A DNA stretch of 64,000 nucleotides from Phallusia mammillata (GCA_003260075.1 QLIY01000075.1:186001-250000); one strand, 5' to 3'. Shown: positions 47,727-60,388, numbered from the stretch's first letter. The notes: generated from the letters alone by a model not told the origin. Translations and numbers: made by a program.

Positions 47727-50700
47727 TTAAATGCTTCGAATGCTTTTTATGCACAGGCCTTTGATAGTAAGGCCAACGTCTTGTTCAACTGGTGAACGAT
47801 GGTTAAATCTGCAAACCTCTACGCCGTCCCAAACACAAGAGAAGTATGCTTCAGCCACGTAAATGTCGTACTGAAAACGTTGATCACAAAATAACATTAG
47901 ACATACTTACTTTAGAAATCAAGGTACCTGAAGGTAGTAGGGCATTATGCTTAGATTTTTTTCAGCATGAGAAAAAGGTTTATGGCTTCTTATGTTTTTC
48001 AAACTGATACGTACTCACAACAGTTTACTAACATCAGTATTAAATGATTCATAGATGAGAGGGTTTATAGAGTAGTGCAACAAATGCTCGCGCGCCAATA
48101 CAATTAACTTAAAAATTGATGTTCCAATGCCGATTAGCAATCGGTCGCTTTTACACCACTGAACTACAGTTTTATCAACGTTTTATCGCTGTGTTTGCAC
48201 CAGTCTCCTTTCGTGTTTACCATGTTTAGTGTTATAAAAACTACTTTACGACGAACCCATATTTAGCTAATTTTCGGTAGGTGGCATAAACAGCTGAATT
48301 ATGTATTTAGCAGCTGAATAGGGTTATGATGTAAGTTCATTAGGAACAAGTCCCATTGCTAGTTTTATTGAATTTTGAATGCTAATGCGTTACCCCGACT
48401 CTAATAGCCCTAACCGTGAATATTTGTAGAGAAATATCGTTTTAAATAGGCTGAAAGACTCTTTCCGCCACCTATCGAAAATTAGCTAAATGTGAGTCTG
48501 CCGTGAGGTAGGCTATAGCGTTTTATGATTTTACTATGAAATGTGCCTGACAACAACACTATATTTATTTACCATCATTTTAATTTTATAAAAACAGGAT
48601 CTACTAATGGAGACCATAACTTCACCTCATACTCTTGGTTGAGCTGCCATGAAAACGGCACAACCATGCTTCTTTCTTCGTTTTGCCAGGCTCCGTTAAC
48701 CATATTGTTGCGCACAATCACTTGTTGGTCAAATCTTGGATTGAAGTGGAATGCAATATTGTTGTCGTCGTCGTTTGCCTTGAAGTTGAAAGCGGTCCTT
48801 ACAAACGTAAAATAAAATGTGAGAAACGTTTCGGAAATAAATTGACTTTGTTAGCTAACTTCAAGAACGGCGTTATACGTCGGGTCAGGCTATTGTGGCA
48901 GAGTTATAAGCTGGCCAAAATTCATGCCGACCGAACCCTGGCCGAACCTGGGCCGAAGCCGGATCGAACCCTGGCTGAATCCGGATCGGACCCAGGCCTA
49001 TCCCGGATCGAACCCTGGCCGAATCCAGGCAGAACCCGGATCGAACCCGGATCGTACCCGGATCGAACCCGGATCGAACCCAAAAATAAAATTCGAAATT
49101 TTTTGGTGCTGGTATTGGACTTGTCCTGTCGGTTTAGAGACAATTTTCAAGCCCGGTTACAACTCTGTTTCACATACATTATTTTTGCCAATATTTTTAA
49201 GCTTTGTTTACAAAGAAACATTACATGCAAACCGACTGGCATGCCAAGTCATTACAAATATCTGCTCTTTAAGCAAGATTTAACAGCAACATAAAAATTT
49301 TAGATGTATAACAAGGCACGAACCTTACGTTCACAGGGATAGCTGTCACGCTAAAGGTCTTGCCCAAAGCTGCTATGCCATTAATGTCCATTTGTGTTTC
49401 CTGCAATAAAATATGTATAATAAACAGTCATAAGACTTGTTGATTGTCACGTTTAAAGCTAGTCACATGATGGTAAAGATCTTGTAGATTGTAAACAAAC
49501 ACCAAAGTATTGTTAGCTTAAAGTTTAAGCCTTAAACGATGTACACGGTTTCAATTACAAGCTCCACTTACAAATTAACATTAACGATTACAAGGCATTT
49601 TTAAAGGAGGTTTCATTTTTCAACGCTTGCTCGGTGAAAGGATGACAAAATCTCATTAAACTGGAAACAACTCACCACTGGTGCAGAACTGGCTCCATTG
49701 TCTTCAAAGGCAACTTTTTTTACATCAAGACCAATAATTTCAAGCCCTTTGTAAGTACTGGCATCAACTCTATGCGCAAATGTGGGGGGGGGGGCCTTCA
49801 AGTTTTAGCCCATTCCAATAACAGCTGATCTCATTGGTACCAACTTCAAGTTTGAACTGCAACAGGACATAGTTTAAAACAGAGTATGGCAAACAAATAT
49901 TTTGGTACAATTAAAGAAACATGACATACAAGATTTGTAGTACACCTACGAAGCACACCAAAGTTATTAAAAACGTGTTTTTTCAAGTCTTTGGAACATA
50001 CGGACAACAACTCACATGCTATGTAGAAAAGAAACAATAAATAGTAAAGAATACCCAACGATGTAAAATTTATTTGCATTGCAAAGTAAGTAGACTATGC
50101 ATACTTCATGCTTGCATTTACTTTAATTATGATGGGCTTCCAATCTATTTAACAAAACTTTGTTATTATAACATTACCAGCCAGTCTAGAACGCGTTCCA
50201 TCAAAACTGCGCTATTTTTTTGCTAAATTTCAAAAGTTTGCACTGCAGTTTTACACAGAGAGTCGAACCGGAACTGAACCCGAGCCCGCAAATTGCGATT
50301 TTCTAAAAACGCGAACCGGAGTTGAATCCTATGTTTTGTTTGCCATTGGACCGAACGGAACAGAACCAGCAAAAATTGCAGCCTGTATCATATTTTTGTG
50401 ATTCCTTTTTTGAAACAGCGCACTGAAGAATATGAGCGAGATAAAGCTATACGACGTGTCAAAAATAGCATACTTGAAAGTGTCCTGAAGTGCACGGGCA
50501 AACTTATTTGTAAACGCCTTGCAGATGATGGGTAAAATTAATATTAAACGAAAGGGGATTTGAACCGGTTCAAAAACCGCGAACCGGTTTGGACCTGGTA
50601 ATTTTCAGAAGCGGTACAAAACACGAAAAATCACATTTTATGAACTTGAACCGAACCCCTCAAAACAGATCAAAATGAACCGAACCCATAATTATGTCAA

Positions 50701-51199
50701 GCGATTCGACTCTCTCGTTTTAAAGTAGGACAACTTACTTCAGCATTAGAAGTTTGCAGCCACATGAAGTCGCCCTTCCTTGCTCGTTGTTCTGTCTGCC
50801 ATCCTCCGTTTACGCGATTGTTCAACACAATCTCTTTTTGGTCAAAACGGGGATTGAAATGGCATCCGATATTTAGATAATCATTGTTTATCAGTAAGTT
50901 GATGGCCACCCTGTAACAAAAGCGATCAGTGCAATTGATATTTCAATTTAGAGAAAAATGAATAGACTGTACAAGTACATAAAAGTGTTTGACTAAAAGA
51001 TGTGATGTAACTTGAAATACCTTGTGCCAGTGGGCTTTCCAACAACGGTGATCGTTTTGCCAAGAGTCTTGAGATCCTTGACTTTATACTCAGTTGTGGC
51101 CTGTTTAATGCAAAAACGGTTTAAATGACCAAACTAAAGTAAAAATGTATAACAAATGACCGAAAATACTTAATAACTAAAACATAATCTTACCGTCAT
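47727..51199 (-). CDS. Galectin D, two-CRD galectin, best preserved copy
   Basis: Exons in coding order: 51199-51194 (MT), 51100-51021, 50910-50739, 49856-49676, 49400-49324, 48797-48626, 47870-47727 (stop TAA). About 275 residues once G 49784-49794 in exon 4 is discounted (exon is 181 instead of 174 bases; paralogs have GCAA there). Both CRDs keep the full beta-galactoside signature: CRD1 HFNPR, IVLNN, GGWQTEQR; CRD2 HFNPR, IVRNN, GAWQNEER. C-terminal strands carry WNGLKLEG..TFAHR and CRFNHRSPVEQDVG. No signal peptide. The first coding exon is six bases shorter than in gene C. Confidence 0.92.
48252..48494. repeat. MITE with inverted ends TTTAGCTAATTTTCGGTAGGTGGC
   Basis: Right end GCCACCTATCGAAAATTAGCTAAAT is the inverse. 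A partial copy at 42770-42805 downstream of gene C exon 6. Confidence 0.65.
48899..49167. mobile_element. CAGAGTTGTAA-type hAT MITE with CCGGATCGAACC expansion
   Basis: CAGAGTTATAAGCTGGCC ... GGTTACAACTCTG in gene D intron 5. Positions 48930-49085 are about a dozen imperfect units of CCGGATCGAACC absent from the gene C copy. Confidence 0.75.
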
Positions 51200-51899
51200 T
51201 TCGTTGTAATGAGACGGAAGGGTTTTAGAATTCAAATTGTTTAAATCTAAAACAAAGCGTAAGGAAATGATTTAAACAAATTATATACACTCGAATAAAC
51301 GGACTTAAAATTAGCCACAACACAATTAAATCAAAATAGGCCTATTCATGATTAGAAACAGCAAAATAAAGTTTCACAAACAAAGAAAAGCAACATTTTT
51401 CTCATGACGACTTAAATCGTGACAATCTACTATCCGCTCTCTGTGTTCCAATTTCTTTCTTTCTGTTTTCTCATTACAGACAATAATATTGACTGCTGAA
51501 ATGTATTTACCAACCAGTAAATATATACTGCAAAAGCGGTGTTGGTTTTTCGCGCCGCAAAACAATAAAGGAAATGAACAAGCTATAACGGACTGATAAA
51601 AATTGAATTTTCTTTGAAAAACGTCGGGAGCATAAAATTAGTCGGAAGTAATTTGACTAAAGTATTAATTAATAAACATCAAATAACAACACTCTGATAA
51701 AATGTCAACATTTTTTGCAAGGCCTTTGTTGGAAATATCTTTTTGCGTTTGCAGCTATCATGTTCGTCTGTGGCAGTAAAAATGGTATTTAGCTATATCG
51801 AAGTTGGGGTAAAAATGTGTGCAGTAGGCTTTGTTACCAATGAACATATTAGGCTAAATGCGGCCTGTTTCATAAAATACCTGTTTTGTATGCTATAGT

Positions 51900-52260
51900 T
51901 ATGCACCTTCTTTGTGTACAGAAATGTGCAGGTCAAAATGTGCGCACATTTTTCGAAAATGTGCAGAGGCCAAAATGTAAAGGTCGAAATATATTTTCTA
52001 AAAATACCACCTTTTTATTCAAATTGTTTACTTTGAGTTAAGTTTTGGCGTAAGCAAATATACCCATTAAAAACGGTATATCTCTAAAAATGCGGACTGT
52101 TAGGGCTACTTGTGTTGGGGTAAGGTGTTATTGTTAAAAATTCAGTGAAACTACTTCAAAATTTGACCTGCACATTTTCACACTTTGCACAATTTCGAAA
52201 AATTTGCGCATATGTTGATCTGCACTGTTAAGTCAGGGCCCGAATAATACAACTCTAGTG
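51900..52260. repeat. GTGCGCACATTTT-rich repeat, copy of 46062-46345
   Basis: TGCACCT...AAATGTGCAGGTCAAAATGTGCGCA and CTTCAAAATTTGACCTGCA occur in both copies, which are part of the larger segmental duplication. Confidence 0.65.
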
Positions 52261-52798
52261 GCTTGAAATCTCTTTTACAAGCAAAAAAGATCACCAAAAC
52301 TATAGTATAGTATGACATTGGTAAAAACATTTTTGTAAATTGTTATGATTTTGCTACGGGTATTAATTAATATGTTTTCGTGATTAATATTAATCATCAC
52401 AACATTGGCAATGTTTTTATTATCCTATACAAGCGCTTTGTGTCGTTTTAATTATTCAAATATTTAATTTTCCTGTGTTTGCATTTCCCGTATCAATTTT
52501 CACTGCAAAATTCATTTCCTTTACGCCGGTATTATTGCAAGCTCATATCCCTGTCTTTTCAAAAAAAGAAAAAAACAACATTAATGTTTTATCTCGTGAC
52601 TCCACCACTGCTCTGGAAGGGCGTGTCATATAGTATCTTGTCAAACTTTTCATAAAAAGGAGATATTTTAGTGGTTTGAGACAAAACAATAACAAGAACA
52701 GAATTCATAACCAGTAAAATAAAACGTGATGGCACACAATCTACAGTAGATCAAAACTTTTTTAAACCGCTTCTCGCCTTTGATTTTAGCGCTATGAC

Positions 52799-53180
52799 CA
52801 GAGTTTAAAACGGGCCCGAAAGTCCAAGCCCAAAACCTGGCCCGAATCCTAATCGTTTTTGAAAAGCCCGTTTGTGCCACAAAGTTTGATTGGCAGGCGG
52901 ATACATTCTTAGGAAAGATCAAGACAACAGCCTCAGGTAAGATCAAGACAACAGCCTCAGGAAAGATCAAGACAACAAACACAATAATATACAGTTGGTC
53001 CTGAACAAGGCGTTTAAAAGCTGTTTGACTTTAGGTCAACTCCAGCAACTAACTACATGGCTAGTGAAATTTGTCCTAAAAATACTGACACCGAGTGTAA
53101 AGTCAGGCCCGAATCAAGCCTCTTTTACACAAAACCTAAGCCCGAAACCCAACCCGAACCCGGCCCGACTTATAACTCTA
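52799..53180. mobile_element. CAGAGTTGTAA-type hAT MITE, 382 bp, perfect TSD
   Basis: Starts CAGAGTTTAAAACGGG, ends CCCGACTTATAACTCTA. TSD GCTATGAC at 52791-52798 and 53181-53188. It contains a small triplication of AAGATCAAGACAACA. Confidence 0.9.
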
Positions 53181-53659
53181 GCTATGACTCTAACTTGAAG
53201 CTTCAAAAGTTGGTGCTGGCCAACTTCTAGGAAAATTACGAATTCAAAACAAAAGATTGTTTTGCATGTAGGCACCAAGAAAAACTGATGACAGTTTTGT
53301 GGCTTTAACATGAGCGTGCAGTACTGCCGGGGTAAAAACACAGAAATGAAATATTTACAGATTTAATTAAAACGACACAAGGCGCTGGAATAGGTAAAAA
53401 ATTGGCGATGCTGTGATTGAACTATTGCCATGTAACAAAATTATATTATTTAGTAACGATACTGAAAACGTATATTATTAGTAGTTTTTGGTTATCTTTT
53501 TGCTTCGAAAGAGACTTCATACCATACGGACCAGAGTTGTGATTAGGCCTCAGTCACATTTGTGTTGCCATTTCGCCAGCTAGTTTATTTCTTTAAAATA
53601 TATCGATTGTCAGCTCAGCAAATCAGTTGCGGCCACATGCATAACGCTGTATTGAAACG

Positions 53660-54610
53660 GCAAATATTTAACACCCTATCGACCACGTCGTGGGTGTTGG
53701 GCCACTTGTACCGGCTGGCTTAAGACGGTCGATGAAAATGAGCTGGTTGCTTTTGCCGATGGCAAGCGTAAAACCCTTGCTGCCTCGATCAATGACGCGG
53801 AAAGGGCCATCGTAAGGTGGCGTAAGCGGGAGTCGGTGACCTTTTTTCGCACAAAAAAACCGTACGGAGTTGGGCAGGAACTTGGCCGAATGGTCTTGCA
53901 CGCCTGATCCACATACAGACGTAAAAAAACCTTGATCGGGATTCGTCCCCGGTAGTGTCCTGGGTTCGAACCCCGTAAAAAAAACGTACAGAGTTGAGGC
54001 CAATGCTGCGGGAACCGTTGCGCGGACAGGACCGTGATGTGACATTTGACGCACCGTAGCCTTTAACGATGGGAGGACCGTTTGAAGGCTCGTGACGTTC
54101 ATGGCAAAAAAACGCCTGGAACGGTGATGGCAGAGCTGTAAACATGCTCGATGAAACCTGCAGCTCTTCCTTAGTAGCTGTGCACATTCCAAGCATAACC
54201 TATGGTAGCTCGTCGACCCAAATGGGGCCCGCTAGACGTGCCATGAGCGCACTTTTCTTGTGGCGATGAAAGCGCTCCCCTAGGCCATTAGCTTGAGAAT
54301 GGAACGAGGTTGTGCGGTGCAGTTAAATTCCAAGAAGCTGGGTGAAAACCGTCCATAGATCGAAGGTAAACTGGGTGCCGCGATCTGATAATGTGTCAAA
54401 AGGAACCCCGAAACGGGATACCCAATGGAATGCAAATGCCCGTGTACACGTTATGGTGGTAACATCAGTCATAGGAATTGCTTCTGGCCAACGAGTGATA
54501 TTCGACCAGTGTAACAAGGTATATGTTACCCTGCGAAAGTGTAGGGCAGGGGTGTCCAACTCGAACACACCGCCGTGCCAATTTTGGTTTAAAATATACT
54601 CGCGTGCCAA
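53660..54610 (-). mobile_element. Degenerate Ty3/gypsy retrotransposon, integrase region
   Basis: 54610-54323 encodes the integrase core: ITRWPEAIPM, FHWVSRFGVP, LSDRGTQFTF. After frameshifts, 54300-54190 resembles the H.QANG.GERFHR region. Near 53900-53690, YDGPFRVIDRGSKGFTLAIG and IDRLKPAG match the gypsy integrase C-terminal domain. Several frameshifts; dead. No LTR seen. Confidence 0.8.
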
Positions 54611-55037
54611 CGTTTGTTACTTTTTCCAAACCATGTCGTAAACGTCTTAACGGCACGCGCTGAATCCAAATATGTGGCCAATATGAACCCTATAAATCAG
54701 AGGTGTGCAACCTTTTCGTCGGTGGGCCATATAACCAATTTCGGGCATCAAGCGAGGGCCACACAATTTTTTTCATGTACCGTATTTACACGTTTTTTAC
54801 CCTCCTGTTGGTGCGGCTTGCATTATAATATCATGTCGATATTATTTCCACACACCTGCGTTGTGTTTTATTTTGAGTTTAAAATGAACTTTAAAATGTT
54901 AGGTGCAAGTAAGTTTCGTCGCAACACTGACTTTCACAACAAAGTAATTGTTTACTAGACAAAGAGGTATATTACGTCACATTCGGTACAGATACGCAAC
55001 AAGCACCCAGTGCGAATAGAAGACCATAGGTCTGGGT

Positions 55038-55356
55038 CAGTGGTTCCCAAACTATGCGCCGCGGCACCCTGGTGTGTCGCCAGATGTCATTAGGTGTGCC
55101 GCAAAAAATATTGAAATTAAAATCAATCAAGTAGAGTAGTAGTACCAGGTGCTTAGACCACTAGGCCAACATGCTCCACGTCTCTGAGATGTTCAACTAG
55201 GCTATTTAACTATGAGAGTGACCTGTATAGCGGCTTTATGACCTCATAGTTAGTGCCTTTGTCAGCTAAAAAAAATATTCAAATGTTCGAAGTGCGCCAA
55301 ATAATTTTTGTTTTTTCTAAAATGCGCCTTAAAAGAAAAAAGTTTGGGAACCACTG
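55038..55356. mobile_element. hAT MITE, TIR CAGTGGTTCCCAAAC, 319 bp, perfect TSD
   Basis: Left CAGTGGTTCCCAAAC, right GTTTGGGAACCACTG. TSD GTCTGGGT at 55030-55037 and 55357-55364. No coding frame. Confidence 0.92.
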
Positions 55357-55364
55357 GTCTGGGT

Positions 55365-55768
55365 GAATTAAGTTCCATTCGCTGGTTTAGCTTATTCTTG
55401 TTACGGTCGAGCAACTTAGGAAATTCCGAAAACTAGCGCGGATTTTTTGTCAAAATGAGCATTTTTCTTTGCTCTGAATCAGAGTGTTGTTGAGGGCCAC
55501 ACTAAACGGCATCCCTGCTATGAATGATTTGAAAAAAAATCATGTCGTCAAATGCGAGTAAACTTGTATATGATACCCCAGAAACCTTTTATTCTGTTCA
55601 TGCGATGCAAATAGCCTGCAAGGGGCACTGACGTAGAGTACTTTGCGTAACGTCGAAATCGCATCTTTGTTACGTCGTTACGTCGGTTTCAAAACGTGTA
55701 TTTCCAACTAAACACAAATGCGTTTGTATTCACGTAATTAATTGAGCAGACATCGATTGAAACGCAGC
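55365..55768. other. Intergenic, no gene seen
   Basis: No exon or repeat recognised between the hAT element and the next duplication. Confidence 0.4.
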
Positions 55769-56105
55769 AATTATAATTGTTTCAAAACAAACGGGCATTT
55801 TATTGCAACATAAATATGACACCTACACTAACGTTTTAGTATTATTTGACGCAATAACTTTCTAAATAAAAACAATTGTAAATTTTTTGGTTAATAAATG
55901 CCTTGGGGCGACGTTTTTAGAAGACCAAACGGGGGGGGGGACAATTATAATTGTTTCAAAACAAACGGGCATTTTATTGCAACATAAACATGACACCTAC
56001 ACTAACGTTTTAGTATTATTTGACGCAATAACTTTCGAAATAAAAACAATTGTAATTTTTTTGGTTAATAAATGCCTTGGGGCGACGTTTTTAGAAGACC
56101 AAACC
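55769..56105. repeat. Direct duplication around a 10-G run
   Basis: About 55769-55930 and 55941-56105 are nearly identical; the second continues into a CAGAGTTGTAA-type MITE. Confidence 0.9.
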
Positions 56106-56822
56106 CGGATCGTTTTTAGAAACACCGCATTTAGATCCCAACGTTTGATTTACGGGCCTATAATAAAGAAGTGCCAAAAAACCTATACACGTGCCAAAAA
56201 TCGGCAATGTCTTAAACAAGACGTTTTAAGGTTGTTGGGCATTAGGTTAAGAAGCAGCTACTTTGCTACTTAATTTATGTTAAAAAACTTACTGACACAG
56301 AATGTGGAGTCAGGCCCGAATCAAGCCTGGTTGTTGAAAAAACAAAGCCCGAACCCGGCCTGAAAATCCTGGCCCTGATTTATGACTTGTTTTGTAGTCG
56401 GGATCAGACTTAAGTTTCAATTAACGGCCTGTTTCACTCGGCTTCATTTATGTCTTGTACTTANCAAAAATCGGCAATGTCTTAAACAAGACGTTTTAAG
56501 GTTGTTGGGCATTAGGTTAAGAAGCAGCTACTTTGCTACTTAATTTATGTTAAAAAACTTACTGACACAGAATGTGGAGTCAGCTCCGAATCAAGCCTGT
56601 TTGTTGAAAAAACAAAGCCCGAACCCGGCCTGAAAATCCTGGCTCGATTTATGACTTGTTTTGTAGTCGGGATCAGACTAAAATTTCAATTAACGGCCTG
56701 TTTCACTCGGCTTCATTTATGTCTTGTACTTACTTGTTAAATAACATTTTACCAAATTTCGGATGCGGGTATTAGTTTTTTTGCTATCGAAGCCAATTTC
56801 GAAGTCCTATTACAACTCTGTT
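56096..56822. mobile_element. CAGAGTTGTAA-type hAT MITE in galectin E, partly duplicated
   Basis: 56194-56463 is repeated at 56465-56734, joined by a single N at 56464. Ends ATTACAACTCTG then TTTAACATACATTAC, the same junction as in genes C and D. Confidence 0.75.
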
Positions 56823-56913
56823 TAACATACATTACATCGTTTTCCCATTATTTAGGCTTTATTTATAACGAACCATTGCATGTAAACCGACTGGCATGTA
56901 ACAAAGCACCAAC

Positions 56914-58418
56914 CTTGCGTTCACAGGGATTGCTATCACCTTAAAGGTCTTGCCCAAAGCTGCTACGCCCTTAATGCCCATTTCTGTTTCCTGCAATAAA
57001 ACATGCATAATAACCAGTCATAAAAACTTGTTGATTGACCCGTTTAGAGCTAGTCACACCATGCTAAGAATTCGGTAGATTGTAAACAAACACCTACGAA
57101 TTGTTAGCTTAAACGATGTAGACGGTTTCAATTACAAACTCCACTTACAAATTAACATTAACAATTACAAGGCACTTTTAAAGGAGGTTTCATTTTTTAA
57201 CGCTTGTTTGTTGAAGGAATGACAAAACCTCAGTAAGAAAACACTAAGAAGAACTAAGAAACAACTCACCACTGGTGCAGAACTGGCTCCATTGTCTTCG
57301 AAGTCAACTCTTTTTACATCAAGACCACGAATTTCAAGCCCTTTGTAAGTACTGGCATCAACTCTATGTGCAAATGTGCAGCCTTCAAGTTTTAGCCCAT
57401 TCCAATAACAGCTGACGTCATTGGTCCCAACTTCAAGTTTGTACTGCAACAGGACATCGTTTAAACATAGTATGTCAAAAAGATTTTGCTGGTAAAGCTA
57501 TAATTAAAGAAACATGACAGACAAGATTACTAGTGCACCTATTGAACACACTAAAGTTTTTACAATCGTCTTTTTTTGCAGTCTTTGGAACATACGAACA
57601 ACGAATCATATGCTATGTAGAAAATAGAAACAGCAAAGATTACCCAACGATCCAAAAGTTATTTGCATTGCAAAAAATAGACTGTGCATACTTCATGCTT
57701 GTATTTACTTTAATTATGATGAGTTTCCAACGTATTTAACAAAACTTGGGTTTTCATAACGTTCCCAGCCAGTCCAAAACTGCGCTCGTTTTTTGCTAAA
57801 TTTCAAAAGTTTGCACTTCAGTTTTGCACAAGGAGTCGAACAGGAACTGAACCTGAGCCCGCAAATTACAATTTTCTAAAAACCCGAACCGGAGTTAAAT
57901 CCTATGTTTTGTTTGCCGTTGGACCGAACGGAACCGAACCAGTAAAAATTGCAGCCTGTATTATATTTTTGAGGTTCATTTTAAAACAGCGCACTGAAGA
58001 ACATGAGCGAGATGCAGCAATAGGACATGTCAAAAATGACATATTTGAAAGTGTCCTGCAGTGCACGGGCAAACTTATTTGAAAACGCTTTGCAGATGAT
58101 GAGTAAAATCAATATTTATTGAAAGGGGATTTGAATCGGTTCAAAAACAGCGAACCGGTTTGGACCGGGTAATTATCAGAAGCGGAACAAAACACGAAAA
58201 ATCACAATTTTAAACAAAAAAATGAACCTGAACCCATCTGTCAAGCGGTTTGACTCTCTGGTTTTAAAGTAGGACAACTTACTTCAGCATCATCATTTTG
58301 CGACCACATGAAGTCGCCCTTCCTTGCTCGTTGTTCTCTCCGCCATCTTCCATTTACGCGATTGTTCAACACAATTACTTGTTGGTCATAACGGGGACTA
58401 AAATGATATCCGATATTT
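56914..58418 (-). pseudogene. Galectin E, partial copy (exons 3-5 only)
   Basis: Exon 3 from 58418 (5' end lost next to an N at 58419) to 58283: HFSPRYDQQVIVLNN, GRWRREQR, DFMWSQNDDAE. Exon 4 57443-57270 and exon 5 56990-56914 are intact, with good splice sites and standard lengths (174, 77). Exons 1-2 are missing upstream, where the sequence passes into another repeat. Exons 6-7 are absent over the next 2 kb on the 3' side. It could be a true fragment or a gene broken by misassembly at the N; sequence constraint in the remaining exons favours recent origin. Confidence 0.8.
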
Positions 58419-58479
58419 NTGTATGTCCTCCTGTTTGAACGTGAAAAAGATTTGGGAGTTGGACGGATATACCAAACTA

Positions 58480-59578
58480 TGGCCATATATAAAGTATTTT
58501 GTGTGCTGGTATGATCAAAATAAAATTGAGAGTTTTTCAAACAAATAAATAATATTGATAATTTATGTTCATTAAGTACTCTCACACCTGTGCGTTTTTT
58601 GTCAAGATCGCCGAGAATCCCTCCTTTTATTTTATACATGCAATGTAATTGGCACGAACTATTCCAGTAAATTGTTACCAAATGTGAGACCCCATTATAA
58701 TTTTTTTTGCGGTTTTCTTAAATTTGGTTTATGAATAGTTTAAATTCTAAATGGCGCCGTGTTTGAAAAGTGGCAAACGAAGTTACATAACATAAGTTGG
58801 ACTATTCAGTGTGCGGAGCGGCAATCCCTCCAGCTAAAGGCACTGGTGCACAGCACTTCTGCGGAGTTGGAAAACGGTTAGAAAATTACACTTCCTCACA
58901 ACAACCAACATTTTAATGGGGGGGGGGGTGGCCCGCTAGACGTGCCATGAGCGCACTTTTCCTTTGGCGATGAAAGCGCTCCCCTAGGCCACTAGCTTGA
59001 GAATTGAACGAGGTCTTGCGGTGCAGTTAAATTCTAAGAAGCTGGGTGAAAACCGTCCATAGATCGAAGGTAAACTGGGGGCCGCGATCTGATAATGTGT
59101 CAAAAGGAACCCCGAAACGGGATACCCAATGGAATGCAAATGCCCATATATAAAGTATTTTGTGTGCTGGTATGATCAAAATAAAATTGAGAGTTTTTCA
59201 AACAAATAAATAATATTGATAATTTATGTTCATTAAGTACTCTCACACCTGTGCGTTTTTTGTCAAGATCGCCGAGAATCCCTCCTTTTATTTTATACAT
59301 GCAATGTAATTGGCACGAACTATTCCAGTAAATTGTTACCAAATGTGAGACCCCATTATAATTTTTTTTGCGGTTTTCTTAAATTTGGTTTATGAATAGT
59401 TTAAATTCTAAATGGCACCGTGTTTGAAAAGTGGCAAACGAAGTTACATAACATAAGTTGGACTATTCAGTGTGCGGAGCGGCAATCCCTCCAGCTAAAG
59501 GCACTGGTGCACAGCACTTCTGCGGAGTTAAAAAACGGTTAGAAAATTACACTTCCTCACAACAACCAACATTTTAAT
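58480..59578. repeat. 440-bp direct duplication enclosing a second gypsy fragment
   Basis: 58480-58917 is repeated at 59143-59578 almost without change. Between them are G 58918-58928 and 58929-59142, a near-copy of the gypsy integrase segment at 54222-54440 (on -). Confidence 0.88.
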
Positions 59579-60387
59579 GTTGTGATACGCGTTTATAAAC
59601 AACAAACAACATTTTGTGGACTCTCTTTTCGAGTTTCACTGTTCATTGCCTTTTGTTCCATCTACAGTTGTAGAGATAAAACAGTAAGGACTATTCAGTG
59701 TGCGTGACAAGGCAAAAAATTCTAGGTCACGTTTGTTTAATTCGTTGTTTTATGGTTACCATATTCGGCATGCTGCTGCTTTTGGCTTTTTGCCGATCTT
59801 CGAATTTTACTCACGAATGCCCCGGGGTTAAACTGAATGAACGCAGTTTAATTTTTTTAGCTGTTTATACAACCCAACATTTTGCTCACCAATTCGTGTG
59901 CTTGAATTTCAATTTCTTTGCGTTTTGCTGCTCCACAGTTTTGACAAAAAAACAAACAAACAGAAATTGTTGTTGTTTTGTTAGCAAATTATTCAATTTG
60001 GTATAATACGCAATTTAATATAGTGCTTGTGGGTTTTCGTTCTGTGATGAGTGTGTACCACCCAAACCCTCTGTATGCTTTTTACTGGGATCTTTGATAA
60101 ATGAAGATAGATATACACCTTTTAAGTTCTTTCAAGTTTGTTTCTTTTAATTATTTTATTCAGTAAATTTTTGAAGTTTTTTGGTCAACAATAAAGTATA
60201 GATCTATGTAATGCAAGTTGTGAACTGTTTCAATTGAGCAAGCCTTATCACTTTGTCATTGTTTAGTGGCAAAGTTTTTTGTGTTTGTTATAAGCGTGAC
60301 TATTCCTATTGTTGAAAAAGCTAGAATTCGTTTGTGCTGGTTGCGGAATATTACTCGAATGAATTAGCTAAAAAAGTAAATTTTTAT
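59579..60387. other. Intergenic, no gene seen
   Basis: A 102-codon frame at 59698-60006 has no recognisable domain and lies in low-complexity AT-rich DNA. I do not call it. Confidence 0.4.
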
Positions 60388-60388
60388 T
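60383..60388 (-). promoter_or_regulatory. AATAAA overlapping the stop codon of the EGF-CCP gene
   Basis: On - the sequence is TGAATAAA: the stop and the poly(A) signal share bases. It supports 60388 as a real gene end, though the 3' UTR would be very short. Confidence 0.4.

Noticed and set aside
48683..49294. 203-codon frame
   Set aside because: It runs antisense to galectin D exon 6 and through the CCGGATCGAACC tandem units; 12-base units keep it open without selection.
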